Part shown: positions 52,443-61,028 of the stretch, in pieces
How the letters are laid out: each line of letters opens with the position of its first letter
How positions within the stretch are numbered: position 1 is the first letter of the stretch
NCBI RefSeq assembly: GCF_900114415.1
Contig: NZ_FOSZ01000002.1
Span: 124,001 to 188,000, forward strand
Length of the DNA: 64,000 nt
From: Shimia haliotis
GTDB taxonomy: Bacteria; Pseudomonadota; Alphaproteobacteria; Rhodobacterales; Rhodobacteraceae
Direction: 5' to 3'
Program-made: the position numbers and the translations under genes
The notes under the pieces: model-generated
Database searches by the model: none
What the model was told of the DNA's origin: nothing
Seen by the model: only the letters and a program-made list of their open reading frames with translations

Positions 52443-53318
52443 TCAGGATTGCGATTGGGATTCGTCGGTGGCCGCCGGATCGGCGGGTGGCGGGGTGTAG
52501 GTCAGCCTGTCGGGCGCCGGGCTAGCGGGCGTCCGGATTTTCGCCATCAGGCGGCCGAGATGTGGCTCTTCGACTTGGGTAAGCCGCCCGGAGCGGTCCT
52601 TGGCCGGGAAACCCCAGGGGTTGATCGTCTGGCAGACAAAGGCCCGGTACGGATCACCGCCATCGGCCTTCAGTTCCGCCATGGTGATCACCTCATCGAC
52701 GATCCCCGGCAGTTCGAGGCCTGTCTTTGAGCCGTCGATCTGCGGCTGGAACACCTTGCGATTGAAGTCGTCGAGCTTCTCGTCGAGGATCCCGACAAAC
52801 CAGACATTCTTTGCGCGCGTGTGCTGCAGATGGGTGAGCCAGCCGATCATCTCGCGGCCGTGCAGACCATACGCCCCGCGCACATCCGGCTTGCCGGTCT
52901 TCTCCGACAGCGCCTCGGGCTGGCCCTCGCACCAGCCGAAACACAGCCGCCCAGCGACAGTGATCGAATCCACGAAGATCGTTTCGTAGCGGTCAAGCGC
53001 TGCCGGATCGCCAAAGCGCTCGCACACGGCGTCATAATGCGCCGGGCTGTAGGGTTGCTCGTCGCGCAGCGCCGGGTTGGGTCCGCCGATGAACACCGCG
53101 AAATCCCGGCATTCCGTCCAGGTGCGCGGCCGGATGCTGTCACCTGCCCAGCCCTCGATGGCGAGATCGCCCGCTTCGAGATCCATGAACAGCGTGCGCT
53201 CAGCGTCGAGGGTCCAGAGCAGCGAGGTTTTCCCGATTCCGGATTTCCCGAAGATGCAGCCCTTGATTCCGCGCGGCTCGGCCAACCGCTGGTCGGCGCT
53301 GATGATGGGGAGGCTCAC
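52443..53318 (-). CDS. Sak4-like RecA-fold ATPase / recombinase
   Basis: The product is 291 aa. Walker A FGKSGIGKTSL near residue 24-34, Walker B ETIFVDSIT near 112-120, and a C-terminal acidic/Pro tail. These are features of Sak4 phage ATPases that assist strand annealing. It overlaps the preceding gene's stop (ATGA). Its neighbours are an SSB-like protein and an exonuclease, a complete recombination set. Confidence 0.8.
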   Translation of the reverse strand: MSLPIISADQRLAEPRGIKGCIFGKSGIGKTSLLWTLDAERTLFMDLEAGDLAIEGWAGDSIRPRTWTECRDFAVFIGGPNPALRDEQPYSPAHYDAVCERFGDPAALDRYETIFVDSITVAGRLCFGWCEGQPEALSEKTGKPDVRGAYGLHGREMIGWLTHLQHTRAKNVWFVGILDEKLDDFNRKVFQPQIDGSKTGLELPGIVDEVITMAELKADGGDPYRAFVCQTINPWGFPAKDRSGRLTQVEEPHLGRLMAKIRTPASPAPDRLTYTPPPADPAATDESQSQS

Positions 53319-53848
53319 TGGTCAGCCCCCTGCGCGAGGATCTCGACCTTCAGCGTGCCGGGCCGGACCGTGCGCGCCGGTTCGAAGCCTTGCCGGATCG
53401 CCTCGGGCCAGGCGGCGTATTTGCGCTCGGGCACCTTGTAGGCGAGATCGACATATTCGGCGGGGTCGTCGCCGGCATCACGGATCCGCGCGACCATGTC
53501 GGCCAGTCGGTCCTGATCCCAATCCACCCGCTTCGGCAGATCAGCGACCACGGTGAAATCGCCATCATCAAAGCGGACTGTGCCGGTGTCTTTGCCCGAA
53601 ACCTTCCGTTCTTCGGCGGCCCGGGTGGCATAGCGGACGGCCAGTCCGGCATCGAAGCGGGCCTTGGCCGCCTTGTCGCGCTTCATACGCTCGTCGATCT
53701 CGCGCTGCAGGATTGCCAGCAACTCGACCGGCAAGGCCGCGATCTCGGCCGCGCTGAGGGACGGCAGATCATCCGGCGTGGGGGTGTTCTCGGGGAATGG
53801 CATGAAATGGTCTCCATGATCGGTGAATAGGGATTGGAAGGCGGGCAT
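53315..53848 (-). CDS. Hypothetical early phage protein (177 aa)
   Basis: The product is 177 aa. The ATG at 53848 lies seven bases after AGGAGG and overlaps the previous stop (TGATG); a start at 53803 is also well placed. Features: LPVELLAILQREIDERMKRDKAAKARFDAGLAVRYATRAAEER (helical) and a domain with DDGDFTVVADLPKRVDWDQDRLADMVARI and VDLAYKVPERKYAAWPEAIRQGF. It stands between the small gene and the Sak4-like ATPase. No family recognised, but similar pairs are common in Rhodobacterales prophages. Confidence 0.65.
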   Translation of the reverse strand: MPAFQSLFTDHGDHFMPFPENTPTPDDLPSLSAAEIAALPVELLAILQREIDERMKRDKAAKARFDAGLAVRYATRAAEERKVSGKDTGTVRFDDGDFTVVADLPKRVDWDQDRLADMVARIRDAGDDPAEYVDLAYKVPERKYAAWPEAIRQGFEPARTVRPGTLKVEILAQGADQ

Positions 53849-54201
53849 CACGCGGCCTCCTGTTCGGCGAGCAACAGCTCGGACAGCGAGACAGCGGCGG
53901 CTTTTGGCTTGGGCCGGGCGACGGCGATGTAGGCGAACTGATCCGGGCCCACGCGCTCCTGCACGAGATGCACGAGGCCTTGCTCGGCGGCCCAGAAGGC
54001 CCGCGATCCAAGCCTGCTCAATTCGGCCCGCGCCGCATCCGACAGCCCTGAAAACACAGGGAAGATGTCGAGCACCAGAAAGCCGCGATGGTATTCCAGC
54101 CGGTCGCCGGGAACGGCCTGCGCCACCCAGGCGCAGAACTCGATCTCGGACAGCGGTCGGCTGGCGCGAACGGTGATAAAGGGTGTGGTTCCCATGAACA
54201 T
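53848..54201 (-). CDS. Hypothetical early phage protein (117 aa)
   Basis: The product is 117 aa. ATG at 54201 after AGGAGG; an internal ATG at 54195 is possible. Sequence: TPFITVRASRPLSEIEFCAWVAQAVPGDRLEYHRGFLVLDIFP, then HLVQERVGPDQFAYIAVARPKP. Probably a small alpha/beta domain; no known family. It follows the sigma-like gene by 22 bases. Confidence 0.6.
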   Translation of the reverse strand: MFMGTTPFITVRASRPLSEIEFCAWVAQAVPGDRLEYHRGFLVLDIFPVFSGLSDAARAELSRLGSRAFWAAEQGLVHLVQERVGPDQFAYIAVARPKPKAAAVSLSELLLAEQEAA

Positions 54202-54223
54202 GATCTCCTCCTTTCGCCTCTAC

Positions 54224-54820
54224 TCAGGCCGCAGCCACATCGTCCCAGGAGAGACCGATGCCATGAGCGGTGAGGACGTGGCGGAGATCGACAAGGCGGC
54301 GGTAAAGCGTGGACCGGCTGCCGAAACCTTCGGAGACCAGCGCCGAAATCGGGCGATGCGCCAGTGCTGCGCAGAGGCGACGATCCCCGAGCGGCAACCG
54401 TGAAATTGCGGTTTGCACGGCCTGATGCTGCTCAGTGGATGCACACGCGTTGGTCGCCTGGCCGTGCCAAGCGGACAGCCCATCGTCCTCACCGATTGTC
54501 TCGGCGAGCGGACGCTGGTCCTCAGAACCCGAGGGCGCATCGAGCGACAGCAACCCGCCACCCTGCGCCCTGCGTTCACGCATTATCCGGATCGCGATCC
54601 GTGAGGATTGATTGCGCAGGACCAGACCTGCGAATGCGCCGAGGCTGCCGCGTGCCGGATCAAAAGCTGGCAAGCGGCGCAGAAGATCGATCAGGAGATC
54701 CTGACCCAGATCCTCACGATCGCAGGCGGGCAAGCCCAGCCGCCGCCGCAGCCTCCAGGCCGCGGAGTCGGCCTCGGAGATGATGGTTTCAATGTCGTCG
54801 GGTGAGAGTTCGATCTGCAT
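54224..54820 (-). CDS. Sigma-70-like / ECF-type factor, first early gene
   Basis: The product is 198 aa. The N-terminal region 2-like helix pair shows RLRRRLGLPACDREDLGQDLLIDLLRRLPAFDPARGSLGAFAGLVLRNQ, in which EDLGQDLLIDLLRRL is the core of sigma region 2. The C-terminal segment LPLGDRRLCAALAHRPISALVSEGFGSRSTLYRRLVDLRHVL resembles region 4, a helix-turn-helix. As the first gene of the leftward early operon it may direct host polymerase to phage promoters. The match is clear in outline, but it is shorter than a housekeeping sigma. Confidence 0.7.
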   Translation of the reverse strand: MQIELSPDDIETIISEADSAAWRLRRRLGLPACDREDLGQDLLIDLLRRLPAFDPARGSLGAFAGLVLRNQSSRIAIRIMRERRAQGGGLLSLDAPSGSEDQRPLAETIGEDDGLSAWHGQATNACASTEQHQAVQTAISRLPLGDRRLCAALAHRPISALVSEGFGSRSTLYRRLVDLRHVLTAHGIGLSWDDVAAA

Positions 54821-54973
54821 CGCTGTGCGCCTCGGTCATCGTTTCTGATGAGCCGAAACTGACGGATGCAGCTGGTGCTTTGGTGGGAACGATCTGGGAA
54901 AGTTCTGTGGGTTTCTGGGAGCCGCTAGCGCGACAACCTACCAATATCCCAGCCGGACCGTCGCACGATCAGT

Positions 54974-56629
54974 TCAAGGGACGGAGCCTTCGCAGAGTTT
55001 CTGCATCGACGTGTGGATCAGATCGGCGCGCGTTTCGATGAACTTCTGAAAATCACCGTCAACCAGATCGTCGTAAGGCACGCGATGGCTTTCGAGCCTG
55101 TGCCGAACCTGTTCTTCAGTGGCATTGGCATCCTGCCCGCGCTCCTCAAGATACTGCTTGGGGTTTTTGGCCGCGATCTTTCGATTGGTCTTCCAAGAGA
55201 TCAGCGCACAATTCAGAGCGGAGTTCACCTCGTGATCGGGGAACTGATCCTGCACAAGGCTACGCGGGTAGACGTGGTGGTACTCGCGAAAGCGCACGTT
55301 GTCTGCGGTTGCTTTCGCCCCATCTGCGAAATCATAGCCGCCGTCATAGAGTGAGACCGCAATGATTGCCCGCCCAAGCCGGTCCTTGCGGCTCGGCCAG
55401 CCGCCGCGAATGAGCTCAGCGGCCGGAGGCAACGGATTTTGGGCCTCATCAAACAGATCCGGCGCGGCACTTGAATCCGGATTTACGATCATGTCCTGGA
55501 TCGCCTTGTAGTCGGCGAAGGCACGTGTGGTTGCTGTCTTGAGATAGCGATCTGTGAAGCTGGCGCGCCAGATTGCTTTCCTGATCAACGTTCGCGCGCG
55601 CCCCTCCTGATCCGCACCGTCGACAGGAACATGCGCCCATAGGGCACCAGTCAGGTAGACAATCACCTCGGTTGGCAGCAAACGCTCATTGAAAATCGCT
55701 TCGTCCCGCAAGAACGACACGCCACGCTTCAATCCAACCACAACCTGATCCCAAACATTGGCCAGCTCGCTGCCGAATGCTGGGTCAAGATAAGTGCGCT
55801 TTAATGGTGGCTTGCCGTTCAGCAACGCCCCAATCGCCAAGGCCGCGTCTTCTACCTTTCCATAGTCGGCGGCGGCGGGAACCTTTTCGTTGAGTTCGGT
55901 AATCATGTCGTGCAGCGAGTCGCCGACAGCACCCTCGAGCTGTGCAACAACGATGTCGAAATCCTTCAGCGGCGATGCCGACGTGTTCATCTTAATGAAG
56001 ACGTCGAGCGCCGTTTCCTGTTCCGTGGTCACAGGCAACGACAAGAAGGGAATGGGATAGGAGGCAAGCCTTTGGCGCAAACGCATGATGGCTTTGTCAG
56101 TCGCCTTGTCCGTCTCCGCCGCCTCGGTCCATTCGTCCATCGCGTGCTCACCTTTGGAGCCAGGGCAAAGAATAGAAACAGGGAAATAATTGCGCGCTAA
56201 ACACTCGGCCGGATTGTCAGCCCAAAGAGGCATGCGTTTGCCAGACTTGGAAATATAGCGTTTCACGATTTCAATTTCGGGGCGCTCTTCGTTTTCCAAC
56301 GAAACGAAGACCGTGAACTCGTCATAGTCATCAATCAGTGACCGCCACAGAGCTGTCATGCGCTGCTGCCCATCAAGCAGGTTCATTTGCGGCATGCCTT
56401 TTGGGCTCGGGGCTCCAGAGAGCGGCCGTGAGTGGAAAAGCTCCTTGTCACCCACCTCCAGGAGCAGAAGTGCGCCGATGGGCAGCGACGGAACACGAAG
56501 GATATTCTCCAGAACGCCTTCGATCTGGTTTGGTCGCCACGCCTCAAAGCGCTGGAATCTCGGGAGCGTCGGAAGCCCCTCGCGGACCATTGCAAACCAG
56601 TCTTCGACCGTTTTCGTGCGGGCTTCCAT
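54974..56629 (-). CDS. DUF262 / GmrSD-like nuclease with HNH-type C-terminal domain
   Basis: The product is 551 aa. The N-terminal DUF262 part shows LPRFQRFEAW, then LLDGQQRMTALWRSL near residue 84-98, the DGQQR motif typical of the ParB/Srx-fold NTPase in GmrSD and SspE. The C-terminal part ends with FREYHHVYPRSLVQ, NSALNCALISWKTNRKIAAKNPKQYL, a His-rich DUF1524/HNH-like nuclease. These two-domain proteins restrict DNA with modified bases or act in phage defence. It lies after the prophage as the first gene of the right-hand block. Confidence 0.85.
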   Translation of the reverse strand: MEARTKTVEDWFAMVREGLPTLPRFQRFEAWRPNQIEGVLENILRVPSLPIGALLLLEVGDKELFHSRPLSGAPSPKGMPQMNLLDGQQRMTALWRSLIDDYDEFTVFVSLENEERPEIEIVKRYISKSGKRMPLWADNPAECLARNYFPVSILCPGSKGEHAMDEWTEAAETDKATDKAIMRLRQRLASYPIPFLSLPVTTEQETALDVFIKMNTSASPLKDFDIVVAQLEGAVGDSLHDMITELNEKVPAAADYGKVEDAALAIGALLNGKPPLKRTYLDPAFGSELANVWDQVVVGLKRGVSFLRDEAIFNERLLPTEVIVYLTGALWAHVPVDGADQEGRARTLIRKAIWRASFTDRYLKTATTRAFADYKAIQDMIVNPDSSAAPDLFDEAQNPLPPAAELIRGGWPSRKDRLGRAIIAVSLYDGGYDFADGAKATADNVRFREYHHVYPRSLVQDQFPDHEVNSALNCALISWKTNRKIAAKNPKQYLEERGQDANATEEQVRHRLESHRVPYDDLVDGDFQKFIETRADLIHTSMQKLCEGSVP

Positions 56630-56779
56630 ATGAAATTCCTACGTTAAATTCCTGTTCCTCAATGCTACTACAGCCGCCAATGAGAAGGACAGCGGCTTTT
56701 TCGGCGATGACGGGAAGCAGTGTTGGTTTGGGGATCCATCGGAGGTTAGTCGCGGTCGCGCTGCAACGGCTGCCTGCAG

Positions 56780-57730
56780 CTACTCGATTATCGTAATCCG
56801 CGAGGGATCGACCTGCAGTCGATAGCCTCTGCCATGCACCGTCCTGATCAAATCCTTTGCCTCGGCTTGCGAGAAGCCACATTCCACTATCTTATCGCGC
56901 ATCTCCCGGACAAGATCTGACGCGGCCCGACCGGTTGTGTCCTCAAGAAAAGCCTTCGAGGCAAGCGAGTCCCTTGAACGTGCTTTATCCACCAGCCGTC
57001 GAAGCGACGGAAAAAGCTGGTGGGGGAAGGAAATGACGCAATTGCGCCATTCGATTGCGCCCGATTGCACGTGCACGACCAACTCCGCTTCTTCTGATGG
57101 AGGATCGAGGACCGAACTGCCTTGGCTGGCGGGATACCTTGATAGCGGCGCGGCTAAGACAGTTTCAGATCCAATGACATGGATCCCGGCGTCGATCAGA
57201 TAGGCCGCTATCTCAGCCGGTGCTTGTGGCGCAATAAGTGTCGCAGGACTTGAACCAGACGACCTGCGAATAATCGGCACAAGCCCATCCAGTTTCAGAA
57301 CAGACGTCTGAAAGATCAGGAAAACAAGCCTTCCAGCCTCCGTTTCACCGAGGTTCCAGAGGCCTGCCGCGACGGCTTCGGCTGGGCTTCGCAAGCCAGC
57401 CATAGTGGAAATCTCTCTTGCAAGACCGTTGAGATTGATCCGGAAAGACCGGACATCCTCGGCACTCAGGACAACGTCCTCACGAGGATCGAGCGGGCAA
57501 TCGGCCTGGTATTGATCGCCGTTCTGTCGAATTGGCCGCGAGATCATTCCGCATTCACAGCGATCGCAGACATCCCAATCGCTTATTGGTGCTGCTTCGA
57601 CCAAGACGCGCTTGCGCAAAAGTCTGTCAAACTCGGATCCGTAATGCGATTCTGCGACAGACCCCGAAAGAAAGGCGTCGTCGCCAGCCTCACTCAGCCG
57701 CGTCAATAACTGCAAAATCGTCTCGGTCAT
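56780..57730 (-). CDS. Unrecognised protein with zinc-ribbon start and OmpR-like winged helix end
   Basis: The product is 316 aa. Residues about 55-80 have C-x2-C-x-C and a later Cys (CDRCECGMISRPI, ADCPLDP), a possible zinc ribbon. The middle part is alpha/beta with no recognised motif. The last 60 residues, ending EAKDLIRTVHGRGYRLQVDPSRI, match the recognition helix and wing of OmpR-type winged-helix proteins (IRTV-x-GRGYRL). There is no receiver domain, so this is not an ordinary response regulator. Its ATG lies inside the end of the next gene on the same strand (40-base overlap), so the two are coupled. Confidence 0.55.
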   Translation of the reverse strand: MTETILQLLTRLSEAGDDAFLSGSVAESHYGSEFDRLLRKRVLVEAAPISDWDVCDRCECGMISRPIRQNGDQYQADCPLDPREDVVLSAEDVRSFRINLNGLAREISTMAGLRSPAEAVAAGLWNLGETEAGRLVFLIFQTSVLKLDGLVPIIRRSSGSSPATLIAPQAPAEIAAYLIDAGIHVIGSETVLAAPLSRYPASQGSSVLDPPSEEAELVVHVQSGAIEWRNCVISFPHQLFPSLRRLVDKARSRDSLASKAFLEDTTGRAASDLVREMRDKIVECGFSQAEAKDLIRTVHGRGYRLQVDPSRITIIE

Positions 57731-58931
57731 TCGTCAGCCCATTCCGTTCGATCAAGGTCATCACCCGCGCCTCATGCTGGGTGCGCCGGAACTGCACGAC
57801 GCCGGGCGGGCGCAGTTTGACGGTCACCTGCGGTTGGCGCTTGCCATCGCCCTTGAACAGGATCCGAAAGACGATTTCACCAAGGCGCCATGATCCTGCA
57901 AACGACACCGGCGTGCCACCAAAATACCGAAGCGCTTCGCCGCCAAGGTCGCGCGACCGCAGCGTCCGCGTCACGCGCGGATATCCCTTCTTTCCAGGCA
58001 CCATCAGGTCTGCCGCCGCCTCGATGATCAGGACGCGGTCAATCATGGGATCGTAGGCGTGATCAAACGCGAATTCGGGGCCCGCGAGTTCAACCGGTCG
58101 CAGCGTGTAGAGGTCTTGTGCATCATCACCGTCGAAAAAGCCCGGCCGCTCCAGGATAATCGCGGCGAAGAGTTCGGCGATCTCCGGTTGGTGGGCTTTT
58201 CTGATCCGGGCGAGCCGGAGCATGCCGGTGTTCTCGGAATAGCGCAGAACGGCATGAGCAATCTGCCGAACGCTGATGACCCGCTCCTGCAGGCCTTCGA
58301 CAACCGGCATGGTCGAGACCATGGAGCCGTGACTGACCACCAGGTTGATCTCGTCGCCATCGGCGTAATCGCCGACCCGGCAGTAATCTCCCAGGAACGC
58401 GTTGCGGAACATCTCGGCGACAGCCTTTCGGAACGCCTCGACTTTCTCCTGCGTCAGGTCGATCGCTACGCCCCGTTCCTTCCCGGCGTACTCATGCAGT
58501 CGGTCAGCGGCCAGCATCGCCATATGATCGGCAGCGGCGTCGAATAGGTCGGGATGTTCCAGAAACACCCGAACGGCGATGTGCTTCGGCTCATGTGCCT
58601 TGTTAGGCGCATCCTCATCGCCTGTTTTCATGTCCGGGAACAAATCGATGCCCTGACGGTCAGCCTGGGTCTGAATAACTTCGAGGCCGCGTTTGTCGCC
58701 CAGTTCGGCGATACGGTGGAGATCGGCCCGTAAACCTTCTGGATAACTGTCCTCAGCCCCCGTCAGGAGGTCGTGTAGCGCGCCCCGTGCCGCATCTTCT
58801 TCCTGATCGAGCACATTGATGGAGAAATCGGTGAATTTGCCTTCGTGACGGGCCAGAAATGCTTTCATCAGGCTCAAATCAATTGTCTTAATGAACCGAG
58901 GATTCACGAACTTTTTCAAATTGCCGGCCAT
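57690..58931 (-). CDS. Unrecognised 413-aa protein, first gene of a two-gene unit
   Basis: The product is 413 aa. No known family recognised. Helical N-terminal part to about residue 180 (LMKAFLARHEGKFTDFSINVLDQEEDAARGALHDLLTGA, KHIAVRVFLEHPDLFDAAADHMAML) and a second part with beta strands and aromatic words (LYTLRPVELAGPEFAFDHAYDPMIDRVLIIEAAADLMVP, GGTPVSFAGSWRLGEIVFRILFKG). It ends in basic words (VKLRPPGVVQFRRTQHEARVMTLIERNGL). It begins leftwards from a region that also starts the rightward recombinase cassette and is coupled to the following gene by 40 bases. Function unknown. Confidence 0.6.
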   Translation of the reverse strand: MAGNLKKFVNPRFIKTIDLSLMKAFLARHEGKFTDFSINVLDQEEDAARGALHDLLTGAEDSYPEGLRADLHRIAELGDKRGLEVIQTQADRQGIDLFPDMKTGDEDAPNKAHEPKHIAVRVFLEHPDLFDAAADHMAMLAADRLHEYAGKERGVAIDLTQEKVEAFRKAVAEMFRNAFLGDYCRVGDYADGDEINLVVSHGSMVSTMPVVEGLQERVISVRQIAHAVLRYSENTGMLRLARIRKAHQPEIAELFAAIILERPGFFDGDDAQDLYTLRPVELAGPEFAFDHAYDPMIDRVLIIEAAADLMVPGKKGYPRVTRTLRSRDLGGEALRYFGGTPVSFAGSWRLGEIVFRILFKGDGKRQPQVTVKLRPPGVVQFRRTQHEARVMTLIERNGLTNDRDDFAVIDAAE

Positions 58932-59068
58932 CGCGAATCTCCTTTTCCATGAAACGAATGTTCATAATATGTTCTCGCCCAAATGGCCGCAACCGTTGGG
59001 TGAACAGTTGGGACGGTTCCCGAGGCTGATGAGTAGAGGCCAAGAGAGACAACCGCTCCGAGGCCCGT

Positions 59069-59272
59069 ATGAAACGACCCAATCCACTCCCACCCTGCCA
59101 GATGACGCCCGCAGAACGCCGCGCCGAGCTATGCGGCCTGCTGGCTCTCGGGCTGGTTCGATTGCGGATGCGAGATCGGGCAAAAGTATCTGACGAAATT
59201 GGAGAAAGTAGCCTACACTATCCGGCCGACGAATGGCGTCATGCAACTCCAACTCACCGGAGAAACTCATGA
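59069..59272 (+). CDS. Small protein heading the recombinase cassette
   Basis: The product is 67 aa. An internal ATG at 59102 (MTPAERRAELC) is an alternative start. Pattern: MTPAERRAELCGLLALGLVRLRMRDRAKVSDEIGESSLHYPADEWRHATP, which recurs as the first small gene of DUF2924/serine-recombinase cassettes as far as I recall. Its stop overlaps the next ATG (ATGA). No motif points to a function. Confidence 0.65.
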   Translation: MKRPNPLPPCQMTPAERRAELCGLLALGLVRLRMRDRAKVSDEIGESSLHYPADEWRHATPTHRRNS

Positions 59273-59721
59273 CCAAACAAGATCCCATTCCCGCCCGCCT
59301 GGCCGCGCTCAAGACGACATCGACGCCAGACTTGAAGAAACAATGGCGTGAGCTGTTCGACAGCGAGCCACCGCCGTTCAATCGCCGCTATCTCGAAAGC
59401 CGCCTCGCATACCGCATCCAGGAGCTGGCCTATGGTGGTCTGAAGCCGGAGACGGTGAAACGTCTGGAAGCCCTTGGCGAGAAACTCGATGGCGGTGATC
59501 GCAAAAGGAGCCGCATCCGCGCTGACCTGACGCCCATCGTCGGGACGCGGTTGATCCGTGAATGGCACGGCGTCGAACACGTCGTCACCGTCACCGCCGA
59601 CGGTTTTGACTGGCAGGGACGCCCCTACAAATCGCTCTCTTCCATTGCCCGCGCAATCACCGGCACACGCTGGAACGGCTGGGTGTTCTTTGGCCTGAAA
59701 AACCATCGGAGGGGCGCATGA
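59269..59721 (+). CDS. DUF2924 protein of the recombinase cassette
   Basis: The product is 150 aa. ATG at 59269 with GGAGAAA upstream. Words typical of DUF2924: LKKQWRELFDSEPPPFNRRYLESRLAYRIQELAYGGL, then TRLIREWHGVEHVVTVTADGFDWQGRPYKSLSSIARAITGTRWNGWVFFGL. The C-terminal winged-like domain may bind DNA. It overlaps the recombinase start (ATGA) and is common in alphaproteobacterial cassettes that carry a large serine recombinase. Confidence 0.85.
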   Translation: MTKQDPIPARLAALKTTSTPDLKKQWRELFDSEPPPFNRRYLESRLAYRIQELAYGGLKPETVKRLEALGEKLDGGDRKRSRIRADLTPIVGTRLIREWHGVEHVVTVTADGFDWQGRPYKSLSSIARAITGTRWNGWVFFGLKNHRRGA

Positions 59722-61028
59722 CCAAACCGATTGTTCGAAAACTGCGCTGCGCGATCTACACGCGCAAATCCTCCGAGGAAGGGCTGGAGCAGGAGTTCAA
59801 CTCACTCCACGCCCAACGGGAGGCCTGCGAGGCCTATATCGCCAGCCAGCGCTCCGAGGGCTGGGTACTGGTCCGCGATCAATACGACGACGGTGGAGTT
59901 TCCGGCGGTACTCTGGACCGCCCCGGACTGCAGCGACTAACGGCGGACATTGAGGACGGGCTTGTCGACGTGGTGGTCGTCTACAAGATCGACCGCCTCA
60001 GCCGCTCGCTCGCCGACTTCGCCAAGTTGGTGGAGGTGTTCGACAGGAACGGCGTGACCTTCGTCTCAGTGACGCAGTCGTTCAACACCACCACGTCGAT
60101 GGGGCGGCTGACGCTGAACATCCTGCTCAGCTTCGCCCAGTTCGAACGCGAGGTGACCGCCGAACGCATCCGCGACAAGGTCGCCGCCAGCCGCAAAAAG
60201 GGTATGTGGATGGGCGGGGTGCCGCCTTTCGGCTACCGCGTTGAAAATCGCAAACTGCTCATCGACGAGGAGCGCGCGGAGCATGTGCGCTGGATCTTCG
60301 CCCGCTTTCTCGAGATCGGTTCGGGAACGGAACTGGCCCGAGAAGTCGCTAAACGCGGCATCCGAACGCCCCGCGGGAACCGGATCGACAAGAAGTATCT
60401 CTACCGCATGCTGAACAACCGCGCCTATATCGGCGAGGCGGTCCACAAGGGCGAAAGCTATCCGGGCGAGCACGATGCTATCATCGACAGGGACGTCTGG
60501 GACAAGGTCCACACGATCCTGACCGAAAGCCCCCGCAAGCGCGCCGCTCGCACCCGAGCCGATATGCCCGCGCTGCTCAAAGGGCTGCTCTACGGTCCGG
60601 ATGGAGCGGCGTTCTCGCCAACCCACACGCGCAAGGGCGGTAAGCTCTACCGGTACTATGTCAGTCAGACAGTTCTGAAGCACGGCGCCGGTACGTGCCC
60701 GGTCGGCCGCGTGCCCGCTGGAGAAATCGAAGCGGCAGTCATCGACCAGCTTCGCACTGTCTTCCGCCAACCCGAGATCGTGGCGGGCACGTGGAAGGCC
60801 GCGCACGCCGACGCCGACGACATCACCGAAGCCGACGCCCGCAGGGCCCTTCAGCAGCTTGATCCGCTGTGGGACGAACTCTTCCCTGCCGAGCAGGCGC
60901 GCATCGTGACGCTTTTGGTCCAGCGGGTCGATGTCGGCACCGATGGCCTGAATGTCCGGCTGCGCGTCGACGGTCTCAGTGGCCTTGCGCACGAGATGCT
61001 TGCAGACCGCATCGAGGCGGCTGCATGA
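59718..61028 (+). CDS. Large serine recombinase (resolvase/invertase family)
   Basis: The product is 436 aa. The N-terminal catalytic domain has IYTRKSSEEGLEQEFNSLHAQREA (the catalytic Ser after TRK), VYKIDRLSRSLADF and QFEREVTAERIRDK. The recombinase domain follows (FGYRVENRK, GTELAREVAKRGIRTPRG, MLNNRAYIGEAVHKG). The region that is a zinc ribbon in larger relatives (about 295-330) has lost its cysteines here, leaving one Cys. Such recombinases integrate mobile elements at attB sites. No neighbouring attachment site was seen. It is third in a four-gene overlapping set. Confidence 0.88.
   Translation: MTKPIVRKLRCAIYTRKSSEEGLEQEFNSLHAQREACEAYIASQRSEGWVLVRDQYDDGGVSGGTLDRPGLQRLTADIEDGLVDVVVVYKIDRLSRSLADFAKLVEVFDRNGVTFVSVTQSFNTTTSMGRLTLNILLSFAQFEREVTAERIRDKVAASRKKGMWMGGVPPFGYRVENRKLLIDEERAEHVRWIFARFLEIGSGTELAREVAKRGIRTPRGNRIDKKYLYRMLNNRAYIGEAVHKGESYPGEHDAIIDRDVWDKVHTILTESPRKRAARTRADMPALLKGLLYGPDGAAFSPTHTRKGGKLYRYYVSQTVLKHGAGTCPVGRVPAGEIEAAVIDQLRTVFRQPEIVAGTWKAAHADADDITEADARRALQQLDPLWDELFPAEQARIVTLLVQRVDVGTDGLNVRLRVDGLSGLAHEMLADRIEAAA

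Larger units (their letters stand above)
17495..54820. mobile_element. Lambda-like siphoprophage
   Basis: The stretch is a contiguous run of phage genes in canonical order on the minus strand: early regulation and recombination, replication, methyltransferases, terminases, portal, protease, decoration and capsid proteins, connectors, tail, lysis, fibres. Breaks in the run are the plus-strand trio 40119-40946 and the HNH cargo gene 44134-45054. The limits given are the outermost phage-like genes, not proven attachment sites. No integrase of the tyrosine type and no CI-like repressor lie inside, so it may be a remnant, may use the serine recombinase at 59718, or may integrate by other means. 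Confidence 0.85.
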
